From Bombus terrestris (lineage: Eukaryota; Arthropoda; Insecta; Hymenoptera; Apidae), in contig NC_063273.1 of assembly GCF_910591885.1 (NCBI RefSeq), forward strand, positions 5,208,001-5,272,000: DNA of 64,000 nucleotides, given 5' to 3'. This document shows positions 14,501 through 29,500 of the stretch, piece after piece. The translations under genes were made by a program, and so were the position numbers. The notes beneath the pieces were generated by a model. That model did no database searches, was not told the DNA's origin, and saw only the letters and a program-made list of their open reading frames with translations. Numbering within the stretch: position 1 is the stretch's first letter; each line of letters opens with the position of its first letter.

Positions 14501-17500
14501 GACGCAAGGTTTAACGATCCTCCAAACGACGGGGGATAACTGTCGACGACTTACGAGGGCGTTTTGGCAGGCTGAAGCGAAACCGTTGGTCGTAGTGCTG
14601 CGTCGGCGAAAACGGAACGATATCTTTGTGTAGGCTGCTGTATTTCCGCCATTGAAACGTCCGCGACTCGAAAGCTCGTAACGCGAGCAGAAAGAGTGCT
14701 TCGAAAACATAGCAGCGGATCAAAGCGTTAACGAGCAGAATTTCCAGCGATTATGAATGACGATGACGTTTCCCGACCGTCTCCTTCTCTTCTCAAAGAG
14801 CTTTGGCGCTTTTGCTTACTCGAACTACGCCACGACTATTCGAATCGGAACCGATTTACGACGAGTTGTACGTCGAACGCCCAACTATCCAGAAGGTAGC
14901 GAAGGAAATCTCGACGAAAGCAGATACGTATCGCGTTTAATTGCCGCACCACTTTGTACCTGTCGAGAGAGCGAACTTGCCGAGAACGTTAGCAACCAAG
15001 TGCGCGGTGACCGGAGTGACACCACCTGATTCGTAGAATCCATTAGTCGAAACGAGGAAGATCGTTACACGTCGTACGTTCCGTTCGAGATGGTGACAAC
15101 AAGAATAATAGCTAAGCTGCGACGATAATAGCCGGTGTCGCGTCACGTTACCTCGCCTCTCGTCTCCTCCTCTCGTCATGCCTCGCCTCGCCTAACTTTA
15201 CGCCAGTACGCGATGCAATTCGCGAATCGTCACCTTGTAACTCTCGTTACCATTTGTCATTGGAAAGCCGCGCAAACCTAATTAATACTCCCGATTCAAC
15301 GCCAACTCCTAACGAGATTTCAGCGTCCCTCTCCAAGATACGTTGTTGACTTTTCAAATATCTCAATCAGGCAAACGTCGAACGATAGAAAAGCAAGACA
15401 ATGTACGAGAGAATATCGCGCTAAAAAATTACTGAAATGTTCATGCCGCTGTAGGAACGTAAATTGAATTAAATGTTGAAAGAACAGATATACTCCGTTA
15501 ACGCACGACTGTATCGCGAAAAAACGGGAACGGTCGGGGAAAATGAAGCCACAAAGGAGCAAGGAAGCTGTGCTCGGAAAAGGAGAAGGAAAAACAGCAA
15601 TCTACCTGGCGTCGCGTCGTTTTTGCGGCGAAACGAATGCAAGGGTGCATAGAAGAAGCGTTACTAGGTCATACGATCCAACTCGAGTCGACCGTGACCG
15701 TTTTATACTTGCCATGATATTTTATCACCTTTTTTTCGGAAACCCGTCAATCCAGTACCATTAGCAGACTAATTTTCATGGCACACAAAGAAAGGACGAA
15801 GATCGTAGACGGATTGAACGATCCGATAACGAATCGCAGATTTTTTCGCCCTCTTTCCCGCTATAGTAGCTGCACATTCACAAATCCCCGGAAGGCAGGG
15901 AACGCGACTAGATGCATCTCCGAGGACCGATTTTCGAGTAATACAACGACACAACTGGCTTTTCCCCGTGGATCTACGCTTTAAGCTTAAATTTGTCGCG
16001 TATTATTAGTTTCCTGGATTTTATCCAGGACTAGTTATTAAGCATAGAGTTTTATCGTGCAAGCGTACACCAGTTCGCGAAAATTTCTCCCGTGTTTCTA
16101 TTCCCTCATCGCCTGCGGAAATTGTCAACGAAAATTATAGCGGAACTACCCTTTACTCTTCCTTCTTTATCTATTTTTCTTCTCCTCGGAGTTGTCCGAG
16201 TACCGTTTTCGTTATCACGAATCTATCAACTTTTCGAAGCAAGGAGAAGGAAAAAGGAAAAGAGTTAAAAAATATATTGCAACTAGGTGGATTACTCATT
16301 AACTAGGCAGATAAAAGTGTAAAGGACGCACACGCTAGCGGTTCTACCCTCGAAACTTACAAGCGAATGGCCATTCCAAAATTTCGCCGATATTACTCGC
16401 TATAAATCCGACGGGTAAACATTTTAGCTTGTGTTAAAAAATATATCGAATTTTTTTCTTTTTTTTTTTTTTTGTACAATCGCGAATTCACGTTGCTCGT
16501 TTTTGTCCGACGTGGCCCCTGTTCGTTTTGGTCGATACACCTCTCGTCTTGCCACCGATGCAACATTTGAATTTGAGATTTTCCAGATTTTCGAGTTTTT
16601 CGATGCCGCTCGTCTCACGTAGCGTCACGGTTCTTCCGTTCTTTTCTCTCTCGATTTCCGAGCGACAAACAAAACCATAGGAATCGATGTGGCTACTGAC
16701 ACTAGAAAGGAAATGATGCAAGATCGAGCAAGGACATCCTACAAAAGGGAGAAAAAGAACAAAAAGAAAAAAGACAATATTCCATCGAACGAATACGGTT
16801 GTCATGGAGATTTAATTCTGAAATTCAGCGCAATTCTAAAATTTCCATCGTCAGAGACCGCATTGTAATTATTAGGACGGATTTCTCAGAGTATAGCCAA
16901 TATCGCGGTGATTCGAGACTTGGCTTGGCAAATTCTATCGCGACGTTCGCATAGAAAAGTTTTATTCGCCTTCCCGACTTCTACGTTACGTTACGTACGT
17001 TGCAGGAGGTTGATCGTTCGTTCGACTAGTTATCTATAAAATACGTCTATATCGGAATTCCGATCAGTTTCAGGAAGATGGAACAAGCGTCAGCGTGTTA
17101 CAATGGACACCGTCGATCGAAGACGAAGGAAAATTTCTCGTGTGCAGGGCAACGAATCCAAAGTTACAAGACGCCGGCATCGAAGAACGATGGAAGCTAA
17201 AAGTACACTGTAAGTAGACCGGCGATTCTCTTGGTATTTTCCGTTACCGTTGAAATTACGAAACGTAAAGATTCCAGGCACACAAATAACAAATAACAAA
17301 GCATACCTTTGATCGTTTACGATTCAATTATTTCAATAAATTTGAAAAGCTCGTTATTCGAATTTTTAACCAGGACAAAAGAGGGTTCATGGTATACGAT
17401 CGGAATTTAGAAGAAATTGATACCCGTACGGTGAGAGGTCTAGCTAGAACCAAGAAAGTTAAATGTCTCCGGCTTAGAGGGGTCCGTAAGATAGGTGACT

Positions 17501-20500
17501 TCTCGTCTAACAATCGTTTCTCGCGGAAACGTACCACCCCCGTTATTGTTTCGCCTCAAGTACTTTTGCTAAGATGTTAATTACATCAAAACAAGCGAAA
17601 TATTTGTCGCGATATGTTTACGTTATACACCGTATAAATTGAACAAATTTATCTCGAGGAAAGTCTGCAAACGAATAAACCAAAATATGCATTAATCCAT
17701 GTTCGCTACACGCGAGTATATTCCGTTGCGAGCTAACAAAGGCACAATATCGGTTCTCCTTGATTTGTCTCCTAATGGAATAATTGGACTCGTAGCAAGG
17801 ATCTTCTAATGGTATGATTCTCAGTTAATTCGATTCCGATAGATTTCCCTGACGTACTGGCATACACGCAATCGCGAGAACGGCATTGGTATAGAGAGAG
17901 AGCCTTACTACGAAATTACATGCCAGCCAATCTGTCCTGCCAACGTTTACCTGCATAACGTAAGCCAGATACGAGCTATCGTTATCCGTTTATTTACGAC
18001 TACGTGTCTGATCGGCCACTCGATGCATCCGCTATTATCCTTGTTTCCAGGATATACATACATATATGTGGGAATTTGGCATTAATAGGACGAATCATAT
18101 GGCGTGTGGTTACGCGATATCTTTGCGAAACCTACACGACAATTTCGTTACGAACACACTTCACGTCGCCAGGCTTTCGCCTTCATTTCCATTTTGCATC
18201 GTCCGATTTTCAAATGTATTGGTTATTTATCAGCGACAACACCGACGAACAAACGATCGAATGAAACACGATAATTTCTCAATTGTCGGATAAAAAATGT
18301 ATCCCACGATGGTACAACGAAATTATTTCACCATCAAAGAACGCGAAATTACGTTAAATTCTTACGTTCAACTCTGCTAATAAACCTTTGGTCGAGCCTC
18401 GGTGGAATCGATACGCCAATTCCAATAGCGACTTCCCAGTGGAATTCCTCACGGCGAAGAATCAATTCGGAGAATATGGAATGATGGTCACGATCGGAAT
18501 AATCCTGTAATAACGTTACAAACTAGCGGTAGATTAAGGTTCGAATGCTTTCCATTTAGCAAAGACGTGCGCGCGTTATATCGAAAAAGTTAATGGCAGA
18601 AAACGTCCGGAATGTTGATAACAATTCTAGGAAAATTCCAGAAAGCTGGCCGCTATATTTGTTACGGTTCAACCACGTCGGTGTCTACCGGTAATAATCG
18701 ACGTAACTCTGTAAACAGCTTTCGACTTATTTACGAGAGCATAGCCAACGATCCTATCGATGCTGGTTAGTTCTTTCAAACCGCGTAAACACCTGAATAA
18801 AATTTCACGTTCGCGGGAAATAAACGGAGGCTATTGGCCTTGGTAAATACGAATAAGAATTCGCGCATGCATATGTAAATATCGTTAGCGGCGCGGCAAG
18901 CCACCGCGCCGAAACAAAAAGAATCGTCGCGTAAATCGTTTCCATATTTTTGCATAATCCGCGCGCAGGAACGGGAACGGGAGATGTTCCTTGTAAAATC
19001 GAGCATTTCGTCGAGAAAATGGCTGGCCATTATTGTTATAAAGTGGCCCATAACTGTACAGTTTACCGTAGCTAACGATACAGAGACGTATCTATCAACG
19101 TCAACCTCGAGCTGTCAGTGGTAACGATACGTGCTTCATCAGACATAGCTCGCATCTCCACCCTACCGGTGGATTTCGCTGGTGACATCGTAACGATTGG
19201 AAAATCTCGTTACGGGTTATTCTCGAAAAGCGTGCGAGCGATGCGAAAAAAGACATCGATCGATTTAGGCTGCGATTAAACCAACCTTCAGTGCCGTTTC
19301 GATCAGTCAGGCCGGAGCACAATGATGCAGAAATCCAGCGTTTTCGATAATAATCGAAAGCAAGAGATATAAAGTCACGGTGAATTAGTTGGAAAATTCG
19401 CGACCGAAGAATCAACTCTGTCCATAAACTGGTATAAATCCGGAGAACGTTAAGAGAAAATCGTAATTGGCGGGAGGAGGTAAAGGAGAATGGGTCAATG
19501 GCATCGTTTGTGTCACGTGGTTAACGATCTGTTCGGTCACGCGAAAACCGTCGTCCCGAGTGGAATGCGAGGCATAGCGCGTGTTCATTTGCCGGAAAGC
19601 TATTTCCTGCCTTCCATTACCGGACGATGCTGTATCGCATATTTGTGTCCGTACGGAAGCGCGGGTACACGCGCACTCTCATGCACGCGAGCAATCGAAT
19701 CTCCAACGCGATCGCGCCTCCGTACCACGGTAAACCTTGTGCATGCTACTATGCAAAGTACATATATACAAAACGCATATGCGTACACGCGACGAGAAAT
19801 GTAAAGGCTTGCGCATAAAACGGATATCTACGTCAATATCCACTGTTTGTCTACTGATACGCGTTTCGGCAACGCGATCAGTCCGCTACTTCTCTGTCGT
19901 TCGTAGATCACCAGGGTCTTCGGAAATTCGCAACTTCCAGGGAAATTTGAGGAATATGGTGCAGAAAATTGCTAACATTGTCCGATTAATTTATCCGATA
20001 CGTTCTCGAAGGCGTAGGAATTGTTTTTAATTCCAGTTGCTTTTAGTTTTTGTTGTTTTTAGCTTCCAAACCGATTATTCCGTTTGTATAAGTTTACGCA
20101 ATTTCACGGCAGTCGAATACAACGTTCCCTCGATCGATCGTTTCCATCTGTAAAAAGAGACTCTATCGCAACAGGATCTCGTCGCAATCAGACGAAAAAA
20201 TAGGCAAGAAAGAAAAATGACTTCCCGCTGCTCAATTACGAGGCGATAGCAGCGGTCTCTGTTAGTCCATTGTACCCGAAATTATTGCGCGCGATAAACG
20301 TTCGCCATTGATTTTACTTGCCAAAACTAATTACAATCTCACGGTTACATGCTTACGTATAGATACTCGGCTATCTCTGCATATCGTTCTATCCTTTACG
20401 ACAGTCTCTTGCATTTTACCATTTTCGTACACTATTTTTCTTCCTTTTTTCAGATGTTTCATTAAACACCCGCTAGCTGCATTGGTTGTTGTAAAAACAA

Positions 20501-23500
20501 TAAAACTCGTTATAAATAGTTATAATTGGCAAGTTGACGATTTAGAAAACGACTCGAACCAGTAACGAGTTCGACTAAACAACGTCGTATGGAACCTCGC
20601 AAACTAATAATAATTTTCGTTTCCTGTAGTAAACACGCTGTAGATGCAACGCTACTCACCAATTATGTCGCTCCTACTGGCGCAAAATAGACAAAGTTTT
20701 GAAACGCGTCTCTCGGAAATTGTGAACTCGGGTCAACAGCGCGACCCGTCTAGAGTGACAGAACCAACGTAGCACAGAGACGAGATATAAGCCATGTTGC
20801 ATCTAATTAATATCTACGGCATAACTGCGTGACAAACCGAAACAAGAAACGGACGTTTGAATGCGTACTCCGAAAGGACATTCCTTGTCTTTGTTTATTG
20901 CGTTCTACTCGCTGCTTTGCCCTCTCTGTACGATATTGTTAAAATACATCAAACAGAGAAACTTGTCTTTCGCATATATTCTGTTCACTCGTGCTCGAAG
21001 AATGTGCATTGTAGTCGCAAGGGGGCTTCGCAAAAATAGAGGTACGTCGCTACACGAACGAATGCCGATTCAAAATTAATATTGTAAAGTTTAAAGTGCC
21101 TAGGCGCAGCAGGCCATCGCTAGTCAGCAACCTTATCGCTTTGCACTAAATGTACACTAAATCTATTATCGTAATAGAACATTGTTCGCTATGTTGCGTC
21201 TGCCACTTCGCTTTCGTTAACTTTATTATATCGGTGAACTTTGACAAAAGAGAGGGTCGAAAGTAAAATTAGTCTGCCCGAAGCAAACTTAAATATTTCG
21301 GGAAAAAGGAAACGAGTTTCTCGATAGAACTTCCTCTCTGACTGAAATACGATAGCATACGATAACGAAATCAAACGTCTGCCTATCGAAGGCAACATTT
21401 CGTTGAAAGCTCGATATGTATCTACGGCAGAGAAAGCACATAGTTTGTTATTCCGTTATATAACGCGATAAGTTCGTCGGAGTGTGCTTAACGACGCGAC
21501 GTCCTACAACTTTGATTGGCTACGCAGACTTTGACGGTCGACAACTTTCGGTTTGCCGCCAATACCGGAGCTGCGTGTTGTTCAAACAAAGAGAGAGAAA
21601 GAGAGAGAGAGAATGATTCTGTGAGTGTTCCTTCCATAACTCGCGTACGCGACTATGTATATATATCGCGGGAATCAAGAATGAAATACGCGTCTGTGTT
21701 AGCGTTTATTCCAGTTGCCGTTATCCTGTTCGTTAGAGTTTCCCCTTGTTGGCGACGCAATAATAAACCGTCCTGTCGAAGGAATTTGCTAACTGGACAT
21801 TGGTATACGTCAAACAGCAAACAGTTATGGGGACACGACACAACAGCCACCGAATATGTATGCGTATGTCGTCGAAGAGAGTTTCATCAAAGCGAATCGA
21901 ATATGTGCTTTCTTCTTCGGCGGTAGTTTATGGAAAAACTTAAGCTCGTGTTACAGCCGCGTATCTAACAAACTTATCAAAAAGCTTCGTGCAAGGATGA
22001 AAGATCATTGCGTTGAAAATATATAAAGATATTTCTTCAACGTCATCTTAGTATGGAAATTATAAAATCGCCGGCCACTTTCTATCTGACTATCACAACA
22101 CGACGTTCTTGTCTTGCGAGAATGAAACATCTAGCTACCTTTCGGGAAACTCGTTCCATGATCTGACTGATCCAACCGAGTTTATCATCTTTCGCGATAT
22201 CGTGCACATCTCACGGATACAGCGGAAATGAGAAACAAGATTTTCTCGACCAGTTTTCGTCGTCCCGTCGAACCGGTTCATTTCCTGCGTTTGGAGGTCC
22301 TTTAATCATTTAATGCATCCTCTCTCTCTCTTTCTTTCTTTCTCCCATTTTTTACACGCAACGCGTTTGCACAAAGGTTACTAGTCGATTAACCGTGGCT
22401 TTACATTTCGATGTGAAATCTGAAACATCAGAAAATGTTAATTATTAACGTGTCCAAACGTACAGCCAAACGTTCGTAATTACGAATGTTTCGAGACAAG
22501 AGAAACAAAAAACTATCTACATTGCATAACGAAATTTACGAAGCACAACGTTGTTATCATCGTCATCGTTAATAATTATTCGACACGGCAGCCAATGTAT
22601 CATCATTGTTTCGAATTAAGCTCGGCTTAAATATACCGACCATCGTACGAAGACGATTTACAAGCGATAATTAACGTGAGTTTAATTCTACTTTAAATAT
22701 TAATCTTCATAGACGACCTCTATTATTGATCACAGATAAAAACTCAGGAAATGGGGAATGAATTTTCCAACCCGGCATTCTTTATCTCTATCTCTGCGTT
22801 GTATTTCATGCGCGTTACAGAAGATTTTTTCTTTTCTTACGATCGATTGCAATCAACGAGCGAAATACAAGCATCTGTAAAATTATGAAACAAACGAAAC
22901 GGAAAGTACGTTGAAACGAAGATGGTAAAATGTACTTATCGATTGTATTTTTTTAGCGCCTTTCGCTTCACCGAGAATTTTTAATTCCATTTTACAATTA
23001 TCCGATTCCTACGTACCACGTCGTGTTCGATGCTTCAGATCTTTTCTTCATTTATCCCGTTCTTCGTACATTTCTCGAGATCGTTATCACCTTTCGTTAT
23101 TCAGGTTTAGCAACTTGCGAATATTCTCCACGATAAATCTGCCGATACAGATTATACGGAAATAGTAAAGTACATAAAATACATTACTAAAAGATATTTC
23201 ATCCGAACAGCGATATTTGTGAACGATAACGAAATGGAAGTTGCATAATAAAGGTTCGTTCACTGCTGTCCATCGTATGTCATAGAAAATTAAATATCTA
23301 TCAAACGACGAAAAGGAACAATTTATGCAAAAATGCAGCAATTAGCGCAATGGATATAACGTGTTTCGTCAAAAGACGTCTTTTACTCTTTGCGATACAT
23401 TATTCCCGGTCGGCAACCATTTCGAATATTAAACAGAAAAAATTCGTACACGATCTGAACGCGGAGTAGTTGATAAAGTGATCGATGAATAAGCAAAAAG

Positions 23501-26500
23501 TTCGAGATGGGATCACGTCCAGTCGCAATCCGATCTTTCGATTCTTTTTAGTTGTGGGAAGCATCGGCTGATATCCAAATATCTGCTTTGCATATTTTTC
23601 TATCGACTCGGCCTCCGATAGAAATTTCCCAACAATGAATACCATCTCTGGCAGTGGAATCTCGAGAATGGAGACTACAAATGTATCGCGATACCTCGCA
23701 TGTTTGCCGGGTTTTGGGTGTATGTAGAAAGAGTATATTTTTTTACGAAACATAGTGTGTCGCATACTTAATTTTCTTCCTCGCGACTATTAACGTTCGT
23801 TCAGGAAAAAAGTTCTATGCAGACGTTCGCTTAAATAAGTCGACCGCGGCGCCTCAATTTCCACGATTTTTACGCTATCGTAAGAGGCAAATACAACGTC
23901 TGACATTAGCAGCTCTTGCGCTTAAAATGAAAACTGCCTCGTACCTAGTGAATTTTTAATTCCATGATAAACATAATCTCGCACAACTGGTTTAAAAGTC
24001 AACGTTATGTGCGCGTTATATTCACGTTCCTCGACCGAAGCAATTTCCAGCTGCGTGTCCAGGATCCCCGAATCCCCGCCGATTGTCAAGCGGCCAAAGG
24101 CTATCCGAAAGTGTCGTCCCGCTTGAAAAGTAATTTCTGGCCGAGCCGGTCGGATATATTTCGGGTGTCGCGCGAAACCGTAAAAATTTAATGCTCGTCT
24201 AGCTCGAAATCCGTGAAAAAGAACTGTCGCTGTCACAAACCATTCCATTAAAACGAGAATAGTTGATACCGATGAATTTGAAAGCCGAAAACAAACACAA
24301 GAGAACACGAGAAGCAATCTCGACAACACGCGAGATTTCGACCGTGCGAATGAAAAATCCGATGCGACCGGTTGACGAGAAGCAGCGATTGTCGATGTCT
24401 AATTCAGCTGATAAACTACCGTGGCAAGAACACGACCAGATGGTAATCCGCCCAAGCTATCGTTATATTCCTCTAATCGAGGAATGCAAATTCAACTAGC
24501 TTGATAATCCAATGGTACGGCTACGATGACGCGACCGCGGTCTCGCGAAAATATTGCCCTGAAATTCGAACCGATCGCTACGGTCGCTCATCAATCACGT
24601 TTATCACGATCTCGCTCCGATTTTTCTTTCCCCTGGGCGGTTTTTCATTCCTTCTTGTCAACGCCACGTCGAACAAATACCGGCCGACAAGAAATCAATA
24701 AGCGGACAAACGACAAGAGGACGAGCAATAATATATTCGAAATGAAAACCTCAAACGAGAAACATTCGATCAACGAATTTTAGAGGCAAGCTTCGACGTA
24801 CGACTTTTCGCTGCATCGCGATCGACCAGACGTCGATGTAGCGAAGCCCGTGGTTAAACGCGAAACCAAATTAAACTTCGGCTGCGTGATCATTTCTTTT
24901 ATCGTTTCATTAGCGTGTTGTTCGAGTATTAGGTCATAGTCGGGTCCTTTGATTTTCCAACGTTTGGGAGAAAAGTTTCGAAAGAATACATAGATATAGT
25001 ATTTAAGTATTAAACGCATTTTTTATACTTTTAAACATATAACGCGTTCCGGTCCAATTTTAATCTAAAACGTATAAGAAAAATTGATACGATACCGATT
25101 ATTAATCTGTTCTGAAATGAAATGCCATTTGCATTGTGCTTATCAGCTAACCTATCATTTGCTCTAGATTGACGCAAATAAATTGAATTAAACGCGATCG
25201 AACGAAACCTCATTTAATCGACTGGTACGTAGGAAAGAGAATTCACTGACCCCGCTTTAACCGGTCAATTTCTGTATGAAAAAGTATTTTCGATGACCGC
25301 TTTAATAATCATCCAAACGAATTACGGTTCGATTATCTCGAAATGAACAAAGCGTTAGGCAACGATTCACGATCGATCGGATTCTCTAATTCCGCGATTC
25401 AGCCAAACAGAATTACGGTTCGCGGAACGAACGACTAAAGTTTATTGTAAAAGATGTGCAAATTCGGACGGAATCGTGCGCGTAAATACCGAGGTCGGCC
25501 ATTTAGCCGAACGAAACGACGCAACGCGACGATTCGAATAGAGAGCGTCCAATCGGGCAAGTCGTAAGCAAACGTGACTCGTACCGGCATGCTACGCCGA
25601 ATCCAACACAAACGTCCAACCTTCCAATTCCAATCCGAGAATCGACAACAAATCCAACGTTTTTTTCAACTACTGGGCTTTCTTCGTTCGAACATTTCGC
25701 CGAGATGAGAAAGAAAAAAAAACGAAATGAAAGATCTGTCGTCGCTCGAGAATGAGCGATAAAATTTCTTTGACATTTACCCAGCCCAAGAAGTGTGTAC
25801 GTACGAGTCGTCGAGCGATTTCGACGATGAATTTGAGAATCGTAAAACAAGGCATCCACTGGAAAAGGGAAACTCCTGTAGATTCCTTTAATTTAATAAA
25901 TTTCAGTTCGGAATCGGGAAAAACCGAAAGAGATAAAAAGTAAGAGCTCAAGGAGAAACGGTGGTGCGCCAAACAAAGGTGGCATTTTCTCTTAGGAAGA
26001 CAAAGATTCCATCCGATCTTTATCGTTCTCTCCTGGTAACTTGCGTGTCGAAATGCCGGCTGCCACTACTTCAGCTATCGCGACTGCTAAATTGCGCGCG
26101 ACGGTTAGCAACAACGATATAACGCGGTTATAAAATTGGGCGAGTGATGTCTAAACGAGATGCTTGACGAGTGAATCGACAGACACGCGAAAAAGCGAAT
26201 ATCGAACGAGATAGAAAATTACTGCGATTCTCGCGTATTATGGTGTCGATCGGCGCCGCTATTCGATACTTTAATTTGCAATCTGCTGACTGCTACGACT
26301 GCTGAATATTATACATTACATTACTCGTTGATTTACGTGAAGAAACTAGCAAGGCGATGATCATCGTGTGGAAATGAAGGAACGAAAAGGAATACAATCT
26401 TCGGTGTCTCTCATGATGCGACAGTGTGTTGAATTCCAAAGGCAATTTAAAGCATTTCTGATAAATATTTAACTCGACTCTGCACACCGAGCCATTTCGT

Positions 26501-29500
26501 TTCAAGTACGATTATCGCTAAAAACTCAAGCTAAAGTGTCTTTTAAAGGCGAAATTATGCGAGAACCATGCGCCTAGATTCTTAAGCTAAAACGTACAAT
26601 TCTCCGTTTCTCTGAACAAAACCTGCCGCATTTGCAATGTTTCTGTCGTTTTATACTTATCTATAAAGCAAGTACATATACTACGAACGAGTCGTAGTAT
26701 CCTTTACCAAATTGTTTGAATTGAATTGCTGAAACTACAGATGCCAAGACCAAAGAAATCTTAACAAGTGCAATACGAGTTCGCAGTATTACATATGGGA
26801 TTCGCAAATTCAGAATTAACCAGCGAGAATAAATAGCGATGTAAGACCGTTTGAAGCTAAATGACTTGGGATTGCGAGGATAAAGATTCAACGATTCAAG
26901 CAGTTGAGGGCAATGAATAACGCTATAAATAATCTTAAACAGAAACGGCAAATCCGCCACGATTTTCCTTGATTCAAGAGATCCGTAGTAGCAAGGACAT
27001 AATTGGATGTAATCGTGCTCAGTAATAGGCATACTCAAACTCAACTTATAAGCCACAAACCTAGTAAATCCATGCTACATCCTCTCAGCGAGCTGTTTAT
27101 ATTTTAACTGGTTGGCGAGTGATTTCGTCGATTAAATATTCGGGCTACTTTGCTTTCGATCACGGAAGAACGGTGTATTCACCTTGGAGAGATATCTGCT
27201 AATCACGGAGTAATCTTGGAACCGTCTGTCGCGTGGATGTGCGGTCAATATGCGTTACTAAACGTCGGGAGGTAAACAACGCATGTTGCAGAGTGTGCTC
27301 GAGCGCATCTCAGCATTTCCATACATATGCATGCGAATACGAGTATGCGCGCGTGTCCCTTGCATCGATGTACATACGCGGACGTCCACAGAGCAGGCAA
27401 GTAGCAGTGATGAATGAGGAAACGGAGCTGCTAGTCGGAGGGAGCAGCCATGCCGCTGACTATAGAGGGTTTCCGAACTCGCAAGGAGCTTCAGGGGTAT
27501 AGCTGACGCGCGTCTCTTGAAATATATTACGACAGCCAAGCTGGGCGGTGGTTGTCAGCCACGACAAATTCCTTCGACATTCCTTGCTCCTTCCATCGGT
27601 ACTTACCCCCTTCTCGGGTAGCCGTTCCTTTCTAAGTGCTCCCTCTTTCACCAGACTCTTTCCATTTTCTGTAAGGGATTAACCCAACGATCTGGACAGG
27701 AGTTATTGTGTTTCGGATCCAAAGCTGGCAACGAGCTGCTTCGTGCAGTTAAGATATACCTACTGTTATGTATTTCACTTAGAAAACTAAGATCTTTCTC
27801 CGGGAATTCCGACGATTTCGTGCATAAAGTTCTTTACTTATCATCCTGTTTATTTTTCTAGAATCGAACGGTGCGAACCCATTGTTTCTTGCTCTTCTTT
27901 CAACGCGTTAAATAGAATTAAACTCGAAGGTATTCGGCGTATGTGTTATCTAGATATACGACAAATACGACGAACGGAGGAGAAAACAGTAGATTTGCAA
28001 CAGCTCGTTCAATCGACGCGTCCCGACGAAGGATGGATCCATCGACGAGATTTAAATGGATACGGAATAATTGTTTCAACCCGAGAAAATAGAATATTGC
28101 TCCCTATTTCTCCATCCTATCTTGGAAAAAAGAAGGACGATTCTGGAGCTGATTCCACTGATTTTGAAATTTTATTTTAAAACGCGTTAAACTATCTATC
28201 GTATAACTCGTGCTTAGTGCTATCCACGAATAAACAATCTCTGACTCGAATAACTGTGCACAAACATAACGTGGCTGATACGCGTGTTGGTTCACGAAAG
28301 AGTATTTCCCCTTTGAGATACGAAAGTGGAAGGGACAAGACATTCTAATGATGACAACGCGTAGAAATACGGCTCGTTAAAAGCATTGTCAGCATAATTA
28401 ATGTACAGCGCATGATTTGATGCGACTTGCGCACAGGAACGACGATTATTAGCGATCTAATGCGTAATATTCGATTGTCGTGATTACTACTAGAATGTAA
28501 ATGTTTTAGTGTAGATGCTTGTTACGCGTAGTTCGTACCCCCGTAAATCAATAGCCTCGATATCGTTAAAAGCGATGACGCGTGTACGAAGCGGCTACAT
28601 TTTTAATTTGCGATAAAAAATGATGAACGAGATCAGCTCGCTTTAGGAAAAGATAAACGGTTACAGCAGAAAAACGTGCAAAAAAATTACATGCCAAATA
28701 TATTGGCAAAAATATAGGATTATGAGCAACGACGATCCTCCTGTTGCTTGAAAAATATCGAAACTCTGAATAAAAATCGGAAGATACGGAAACTTTACGA
28801 TACCTCTCGTATGTACTCGAAAGCGAAATTTCTAAGATTACACAAAAATATAAAAAGGCGTTTCACATATTATTATACGTATATCTAAATTACATGCAAT
28901 TTCATCCTGCAGGCATTTATTTTCATTGTACGTTTATTACATATCTGTATTTCGTTGCATTTTTGATAAAATTCGATTCTCAAAAGCTTGAAACGAATAC
29001 CCTGTGAAATCGTATTCGCGCAATGGTATATAAAACTTTTAAAAAATTTCGCAAAAATTGAGGAGCATATTATTAAGTGCAACACTGGAGACCGAAATGC
29101 TATATCTCACAACTTCTCCGTGGCTTCTTTCCCAGCTCGCATGTTAATTGCCTTAATTACTTGAGGGAGACTGCATTCTCTCTCGAGAAACTATAACGAA
29201 TTCCGGGAAAACTCTTATGAATATTTACGAATAGTTTATTTGTGGACTGAATTTCGATCTTCTGCTAACGCCCGAATCAACTACTCTCCGGTTCTTCCTT
29301 TCTATTTCTGTCCCCCTCTCTCTGTCCCTCTTTCTCTGTCCCTTACGATATGTGTACCTCGAGCAAGATCTTTAAAGTTCTATTCGTTATTGGTCGTGTA
29401 GTCGATTTACATACTTGGAAATTCGTCGTTGAAAGTTTACGAGAGGATAACGATCTTATTCAATGGTTAGAAGTGAATGTATGGCAACTTCGGAGATCGT